This document shows positions 6,891 to 10,988 of a stretch of 10,988 nucleotides of DNA, piece after piece (the first letter of the stretch is position 1; each line of letters begins with the position of its first letter). A program made the position numbers and the translations under genes. Below the pieces are notes generated by a model that was not told the DNA's origin, did no database searches, and saw nothing but the letters and a program-made list of their open reading frames with translations. Origin of the DNA: Candidatus Shapirobacteria bacterium CG2_30_35_20 (GTDB lineage: Bacteria > Patescibacteriota > Microgenomatia > UBA12405); NCBI GenBank assembly GCA_001873665.1, contig MNZO01000017.1, positions 1-10,988 of the forward strand, written 5' to 3'.

Positions 6891-8307
6891 AACAACCATT
6901 AGTGTCATTTTTTTATCACTCCGTAATTTTGGTATCCAAACAATATCTATTTTGGGGTTTTTTCTCTTAACTCTATTACTTGGCCGGGCTGACGTTGGGC
7001 TATTTGCCATTGTTGCCGAATCGGTCGCAATTTTGGGATATTTTTCTGATGTCGGATTGGCTTCAGCCCTAATCCAGCAAAAAGATTCCCCAAGTCACTC
7101 TGAGTTACAGACAACTTTTGCCATTCAACAATTACTTGTCATTGTTGCCCTATCAATTGTCGCTATCATCTATCCCTCGATTAGTCTTTCCAAATCATAT
7201 GGGGCACAAGAGCTTTGGATATTAATTTCTCTCTGTTTTTCTTTTGCCATGGCCTCTCTTAAAACTATTCCATCAATTCAACTCGAGCGACAATTAAATT
7301 TCAAATTAATATCAACCATTGATATTGTGGAAAATACCACTTTTTATTTTATCGCCGTCACTTTTGCTTTCCTTGGTTATGGGGTTATCTCGTACGCCAT
7401 TGCCACTTTTGTCCGTAGCTTCCTTGGCATGATCATTATCTACCATTATAGTCCCTGGCCATTTGGTTTTACTTTCTCCTCAGTTTCTGCCAAGCGCTTA
7501 TTTAAATATGGCATTCCTTTTCAATTTAATTCTTTTATTGCTGTAGTCAAGGACCGATTATCCAATTTACTGGTTGCTGGAATTATTGGACGTGAGTCGT
7601 TTGGTATATTGGCATGGGCTCAAAAAGGACCTAGAATCCCCCTAAGTTTTATGGATGCTATTATGAGAGTTACCTTCCCCACCTTTTCCCGAATTCAAGA
7701 TCAAAAAGATTTTTTAAAACGAAGCATCGAAAAAAGTATCTATTTCATTGCTCTATTTGTATTTCCTGCCTTGGCGGGCATATCAATCATCGCCCCTGAC
7801 ATGATTAATATCATTCCTCGTTATAACCAATGGATTCCAGCCTTAATTCCAATGTATTTGTTTGCCATTAATGCCGCCATTGCCTCAATCACCACTCCAA
7901 TTACCAATGCCTTTAATGCTGTCGGTAAAATTGCCATCACCACCAAACTAATGATAATGTGGACTGTTTTAACCTGGATATTTTATCCTATCCTAAGTCT
8001 AAAATTCGGCTATAATGGCACCGCACTCGCCACCCTTATTGTCGGTTCAAGTTCAGTTGTTGTCTGGATAATTGCCCAAAAAATATTTCAAATAAATGTT
8101 ATTAAGGTTATTTTTCATCCAACTATCGCCACTATTTTAATGGTCACCGCCCTGTTGACAATCAATTTTATTCATTTAAATTCTCTTTTAAATATTATTA
8201 CCAAAATTATTGTTGGTACTACCATTTATCTTAGTTATTCACTTTATTTTTCTCAAAAGGAAATAAGCTGGTTTTTACAACAAACAAAATGGTTAAAAAA
8301 ACAATAA
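6856..8307 (+). CDS. Wzx-type polysaccharide/lipid-linked glycan flippase
   Basis: The product, 483 residues, has 12-14 hydrophobic segments and matches the polysaccharide biosynthesis export family (Wzx/WzxC, PF13440-like, MOP superfamily). Family-like stretches are GRADVGLFAI (43-52), FSDVGLASALIQQKDS (63-78), a KYGIPFQFNSF stretch near 216-226, a FPTFSRIQDQKDFLK stretch near 274-288, and a late NAFNAVGKI. It would move a polyprenyl-diphosphate-linked oligosaccharide from the cytoplasmic to the outer face of the membrane. It overlaps the preceding gene by 35 bases. The start is well supported: an in-frame TAA sits at 6844, and residues 1-13 form a short charged leader before helix 1. The length is typical for the family. 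It is the clearest evidence that a lipid-linked glycan is assembled inside and exported. Its substrate cannot be read from sequence. Confidence 0.87.
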   Translation: MDEQEIANLKNKTTISVIFLSLRNFGIQTISILGFFLLTLLLGRADVGLFAIVAESVAILGYFSDVGLASALIQQKDSPSHSELQTTFAIQQLLVIVALSIVAIIYPSISLSKSYGAQELWILISLCFSFAMASLKTIPSIQLERQLNFKLISTIDIVENTTFYFIAVTFAFLGYGVISYAIATFVRSFLGMIIIYHYSPWPFGFTFSSVSAKRLFKYGIPFQFNSFIAVVKDRLSNLLVAGIIGRESFGILAWAQKGPRIPLSFMDAIMRVTFPTFSRIQDQKDFLKRSIEKSIYFIALFVFPALAGISIIAPDMINIIPRYNQWIPALIPMYLFAINAAIASITTPITNAFNAVGKIAITTKLMIMWTVLTWIFYPILSLKFGYNGTALATLIVGSSSVVVWIIAQKIFQINVIKVIFHPTIATILMVTALLTINFIHLNSLLNIITKIIVGTTIYLSYSLYFSQKEISWFLQQTKWLKKQ

Positions 8308-9911
8308 CTCATTTAATTTTTCTATTTTGCCTTATTGCCCAAGTTATACCGGTTATTCGTAGTGGCACAAGCATTGAAAATGGTATTGGCTTTTGGGGTC
8401 CAAATGGTCACGATGGAGTCTGGCACTTAGCCCTAATAAATCAGATAAATAATCCATTTGTCATCAATATGCCCATATTTTCAGGAGAAATATTAAAAAA
8501 CTATCATCCTTTTTTTGATATTTTTATTGCCTATATATCAAAAATTACCTCTATTCCCCCATCATATCTGCTTTTTCAAATATTTCCTATTATATCTGCA
8601 TTTTTTTATTTATTTTTTAGTTTTAAAATCGGTAAACTAATCACCAAGTCTGACAAAGGCGGCCTAATTTTGATTTTATTAAATACCGTTAATACCTCGT
8701 TTGGTTGGGTTATAAACTATCAAAACCACCACAACTTTGAAGGCGAGTCTCTGTTTTGGTCTATGCAAAGTCCCAGCAACCAGCTTAACCCACCTTTAGT
8801 TTTTTCCTTAGTTTTACTTTTAATCATTATTTATATTTTAATTTCCAATTCAAAAACACTATCCAAATTAAATTTAATTTACATATCATTAATTCTCATA
8901 TTATTACCGGTAATCAAGGCGTATTCTGCCATACCGGCTTTTATTATATTTTTTGTTTATATTATTAAAACAAAAAGGTATTACAAAACATTTTTACTAT
9001 CTTTGTTTCTATCTATCGTCCTTTTTGCCCAATTCAACAAAAATTCTTCATCACTGTTAATTTGGCAACCATTTTGGTTTGTTCGCTCATTGTTTGAGTC
9101 AACTGACAGGCTCTATTTTCCTCGTTTTACTTCTTTGGCCCACTCCACCGTATTAAAACAGATTATTTTTTATACTTTTGGCATCCCTATTTTTTTAATT
9201 GGCAATTATGCCTTTCGACTACTGGCAGTTTTTAACAAACCAAAACACTCTTGGTTTTATACTTCACTTTGGTTTTCAGCTATTTTGCTAACCGCTCTCC
9301 CCTTGTTCTTTGTTCAAACTGGTACTGGATGGAACACTATTCAATTTTTGTATTACGCCATATTTCTCCTCAATATTCCACTTGCTCATTATTTAACTAC
9401 TGTAAATATTTTTGTCCCGTTATTTATTATCACAGTTCAGCTAATTCCATTATTTGCATCTTTTCCCCAATATGTTGACAAAAATCCTCCTGCTTTTCTT
9501 CCCAATACAGAAATTAAATGTTTAAATTATCTAAAACAACTTCCCTCAGCCATTATTCTAACTTATCCGTATAACCCTTATTTAAAAAGCAAAATGACCA
9601 CTCCGATTCCACTATATGCCTACGAAACCACCTCCTATGTTTCTGCTTATTCAAAACAGATTACCTATTTAGCCGACGAAATGAACCTGGCCAATTCCGG
9701 CTATGATTGGAAAACCCGTCGTCAAAATTCAGACAAATTCTTCCTCCAACAAAACATATATCAAGATAGGGGATTTTTACTAAATAACCAAATCGATTAC
9801 ATTTATCTAGCTGGTAGCCAAATTAGTCTTTTTAATTTTGATTTTTCCAATCTCTTTATCAAATCTGTCTTTCAAAATCAAGACTGTCAAATATATAAAA
9901 TATTAAAATGA
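8289..9911 (+). CDS. GT-C-like membrane protein of unnamed family (GHDGxWH motif)
   Basis: I cannot assign this 540-residue membrane protein to a named family. It has a short basic start, helix 1 (8-23), then GFWGPNGHDGVWHLAL (34-49), FSGEILKNYHPFFDIF (64-79), LNTVNTSFGWVINY (131-144) and SMQSPSNQLNPPLVFSL (158-174), followed by about eight more hydrophobic stretches. From about 399 the tail is hydrophilic, with YAYETTSYVSAYS (443-455), LADEMNL and DWKTRR, and is probably extracytoplasmic. The Asp in the first outer loop, a second aromatic/Pro motif in the same loop and the soluble C-terminal region resemble GT-C enzymes. The Wzy polymerases I know usually lack this plan. The gene overlaps the flippase gene by 19 bases and ends in tandem stops TGA-TAA. 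A role as an outer-face sugar transferase is inference. Confidence 0.72.
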   Translation: MVKKTITHLIFLFCLIAQVIPVIRSGTSIENGIGFWGPNGHDGVWHLALINQINNPFVINMPIFSGEILKNYHPFFDIFIAYISKITSIPPSYLLFQIFPIISAFFYLFFSFKIGKLITKSDKGGLILILLNTVNTSFGWVINYQNHHNFEGESLFWSMQSPSNQLNPPLVFSLVLLLIIIYILISNSKTLSKLNLIYISLILILLPVIKAYSAIPAFIIFFVYIIKTKRYYKTFLLSLFLSIVLFAQFNKNSSSLLIWQPFWFVRSLFESTDRLYFPRFTSLAHSTVLKQIIFYTFGIPIFLIGNYAFRLLAVFNKPKHSWFYTSLWFSAILLTALPLFFVQTGTGWNTIQFLYYAIFLLNIPLAHYLTTVNIFVPLFIITVQLIPLFASFPQYVDKNPPAFLPNTEIKCLNYLKQLPSAIILTYPYNPYLKSKMTTPIPLYAYETTSYVSAYSKQITYLADEMNLANSGYDWKTRRQNSDKFFLQQNIYQDRGFLLNNQIDYIYLAGSQISLFNFDFSNLFIKSVFQNQDCQIYKILK

Positions 9912-9917
9912 TAAAAT
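9909..9917 (+). promoter_or_regulatory. Candidate extended -10 promoter before the 9924 gene
   Basis: The TGA stop of the 8289 gene is followed directly by TAAAAT (9912-9917), a 5 of 6 match to TATAAT with an extended TGn. Only six bases (AAACCT) lie between it and the ATG at 9924, so a transcript would start at about the ATG. There is no -35 match and no Shine-Dalgarno sequence. The surrounding 30 bases are almost all A and T, which raises the chance of an accidental match. Confidence 0.35.
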
Positions 9918-9923
9918 AAACCT

Positions 9924-10853
9924 ATGAAACCTTTAATTTCTGCCGTTATCAATGTAATCAACGAAGCCAATAATCTTGATAAATGTCTTCATTCCCTAAA
10001 AAATTTTGCCAATGAAATAATTGTCGTCGACATGGAATCCACTGACGAAAGTGTCAATATCGCCAAAAAACATGGAGCCAAGGTATTTTCATTTAAACCA
10101 ATGAAATATGTCGAACCTGCCCGTAATTTTGCCATTTCCAAAGCTAGTGGCAAATGGATAATTCTCCTTGACCCTGACGAATTTCTTCCTAAATCTCTCA
10201 AACACGAGTTAACAAAGATTACCCTTCGCCACAACGTCGATTATGTTAAAATTCCTCGAAAAAATATTATCTTTGGCAAGTGGTTTCACAATTCTCGAAC
10301 CTGGCCAGACTACCTAATTCGCTTTTTCAAAAAAGGCTCCGTTACCTGGAACAAAGAAATTCACAGTCAACCAGAAACCAAGGGTAATGGTATCACCCTA
10401 CTTGATTCGGAAAAACTCGCCATTAGACACAACCATTATAGTTCAGTTTCTCAATTTGTTATCCGATCCCTCCGATATAGCAGTATTCAGGCCGAAGAGT
10501 TAGACAAAGCTGGTACTAAACTTAAAATGAGTGATTTTATCCTAAAACCAGTCCAAGAATTTAATAGTCGTTTTTTCTTTGCTCAGGGTTACAAGGACGG
10601 GATTCATGGTCTAGTCTTTTCCCTCTTACAAACTTTTTCTATTTTTTTAATTTATACCAAGCTTTGGGAAAAACAAGGAGCAATCGAGAAAATTGTTTCT
10701 CGGGACTCTTTTGTTTCTGCCAGCCAAGAAGCCATTTATGAGTATTCCTATTGGTTTACCAAATATTTCAAAGAAGAATATACTCATAATATATTTAAAA
10801 TTGGTATTCTTAAACTCAAATTACTCATAAATCGTTTTACCAAAAATTTTTAA
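9924..10853 (+). CDS. GT2 glycosyltransferase, WaaE/KdtX-like
   Basis: The product, 309 residues, is a GT2 enzyme close in pattern to the lipopolysaccharide-core glucosyltransferase WaaE/KdtX group. Visible are INEANNLDKCLHSL (12-25), EIIVVDMESTDES (31-43, where VDSGSTD is more common), GAKVF (51-55), EPARNFAISKASGKWIILLDPDEFLP (64-89) with the DxDE metal site at 83-86, FGKW (117-120), TWPDYLIRFF (126-135), the TWNKEIH segment (141-147) and IRHNHYSS at about 172-179. The C-terminal third is partly hydrophobic (SLLQTFSIFLIYTKLW) and probably binds the membrane. It should add one sugar from a nucleotide donor to the growing lipid-linked glycan in the cytoplasm, before flipping. It starts 12 bases after the preceding stop, and its TAA is shared with the ATG of the next gene (TAATG). 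The linkage and sugar are not predictable. Confidence 0.86.
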   Translation: MKPLISAVINVINEANNLDKCLHSLKNFANEIIVVDMESTDESVNIAKKHGAKVFSFKPMKYVEPARNFAISKASGKWIILLDPDEFLPKSLKHELTKITLRHNVDYVKIPRKNIIFGKWFHNSRTWPDYLIRFFKKGSVTWNKEIHSQPETKGNGITLLDSEKLAIRHNHYSSVSQFVIRSLRYSSIQAEELDKAGTKLKMSDFILKPVQEFNSRFFFAQGYKDGIHGLVFSLLQTFSIFLIYTKLWEKQGAIEKIVSRDSFVSASQEAIYEYSYWFTKYFKEEYTHNIFKIGILKLKLLINRFTKNF

Positions 10854-10988
10854 TGCCAAAAATAGCCATAATTATTCTCAATTGGAACCAGCCCCAACTT
10901 ACCATTTCCACCATCGAGTCATTTCTCAAAATCAAACATCAAAATTTTAGTTGTCAAATAGTTGTTGTTGACAATGGTTCTACAGATA
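10853..10988 (+). CDS. GT2 glycosyltransferase, WbbL-like, 3' end outside window
   Basis: The ATG is inside TAATG, overlapping the previous stop by one base, and the frame stays open to the window edge. The 45 visible residues include AIIILNWNQPQLT near the start and QIVVVDNGSTD at the end. These are the beta1 strand and the nucleotide-binding DNGSTD loop of GT2 enzymes, in the style of WbbL-type rhamnosyltransferases. It probably adds another sugar to the lipid-linked glycan and extends the operon to the right. Only the first motif region is visible, so no sugar should be assigned. Confidence 0.8.
   Translation, partial: MPKIAIIILNWNQPQLTISTIESFLKIKHQNFSCQIVVVDNGSTD

Noticed and set aside
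9989..10234. Minus-strand frame of 81 codons inside the WaaE-like gene
   Set aside because: It is antisense to conserved GT2 motifs and shows no independent features.
1..10988. Alternative genetic code with TGA as Gly or Trp
   Set aside because: Three genes end naturally at TGA, no long gene needs TGA read-through, and Trp residues are encoded by TGG.

Overview
The window is AT-rich and gene-dense, and every gene lies on the + strand: eight complete protein genes plus one gene cut at each edge. The longest non-coding gap is 27 bases. No RNA gene, insertion sequence, CRISPR array or origin was seen. TGA and TAA both end genes, no long gene contains an internal TGA, and tryptophan is encoded by TGG, so the standard bacterial code fits. 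The protein styles suggest the Candidate Phyla Radiation (Patescibacteria), perhaps Microgenomates: coiled-coil M23-like proteins with an SCSSGGTHIHF-type motif, GT-C proteins with a GDQGRD first loop, and a PF10131-type membrane protein. This placement is inference from protein style, because no marker gene is present.

Layout. Bases 1-795 hold the 3' part of a cell-wall hydrolase-like gene. Its coiled coil is followed by an M23/LytM-like domain whose motifs appear in circularly permuted order. Bases 811-5199 hold two successive modules. Each is a GT2 enzyme of the polyprenyl-phosphate sugar synthase type (DPM1-like, then ALG5-like) followed by a large GT-C membrane glycosyltransferase. Bases 5196-6890 encode a PF10131 (PTPS-related) membrane protein with an extracytoplasmic beta-rich tail. 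Bases 6856-8307 encode a Wzx-type flippase. Bases 8289-9911 encode a GT-C-like membrane protein of a family I cannot name. Bases 9924-10853 encode a WaaE-like GT2 enzyme. A second GT2 gene starts at 10853 and runs off the right edge.

The nine genes from 811 on are packed like one operon, with overlaps of 28, 11, 4, 35, 19 and 1 bases and gaps of only 27 and 12 bases. A coherent reading is envelope glycan assembly. Cytoplasmic GT2 enzymes build a lipid-linked oligosaccharide and charge polyprenyl phosphate with single sugars. The flippase moves the glycan across the membrane. Several GT-C enzymes then add sugars on the outside, or transfer them to protein or another acceptor. No recognisable Wzy polymerase, WaaL ligase or nucleotide-sugar synthesis gene is in the window.

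The most unusual points are the permuted M23 arrangement, the four different membrane proteins that each carry an acidic motif right after the first membrane segment, and the possible leaderless starts. Each gene that follows a gap (811, 2958, 9924) has a -10-like hexamer ending 6 to 9 bases before its ATG. In two of the three, the upstream TGA stop codon supplies the TGn of an extended -10.
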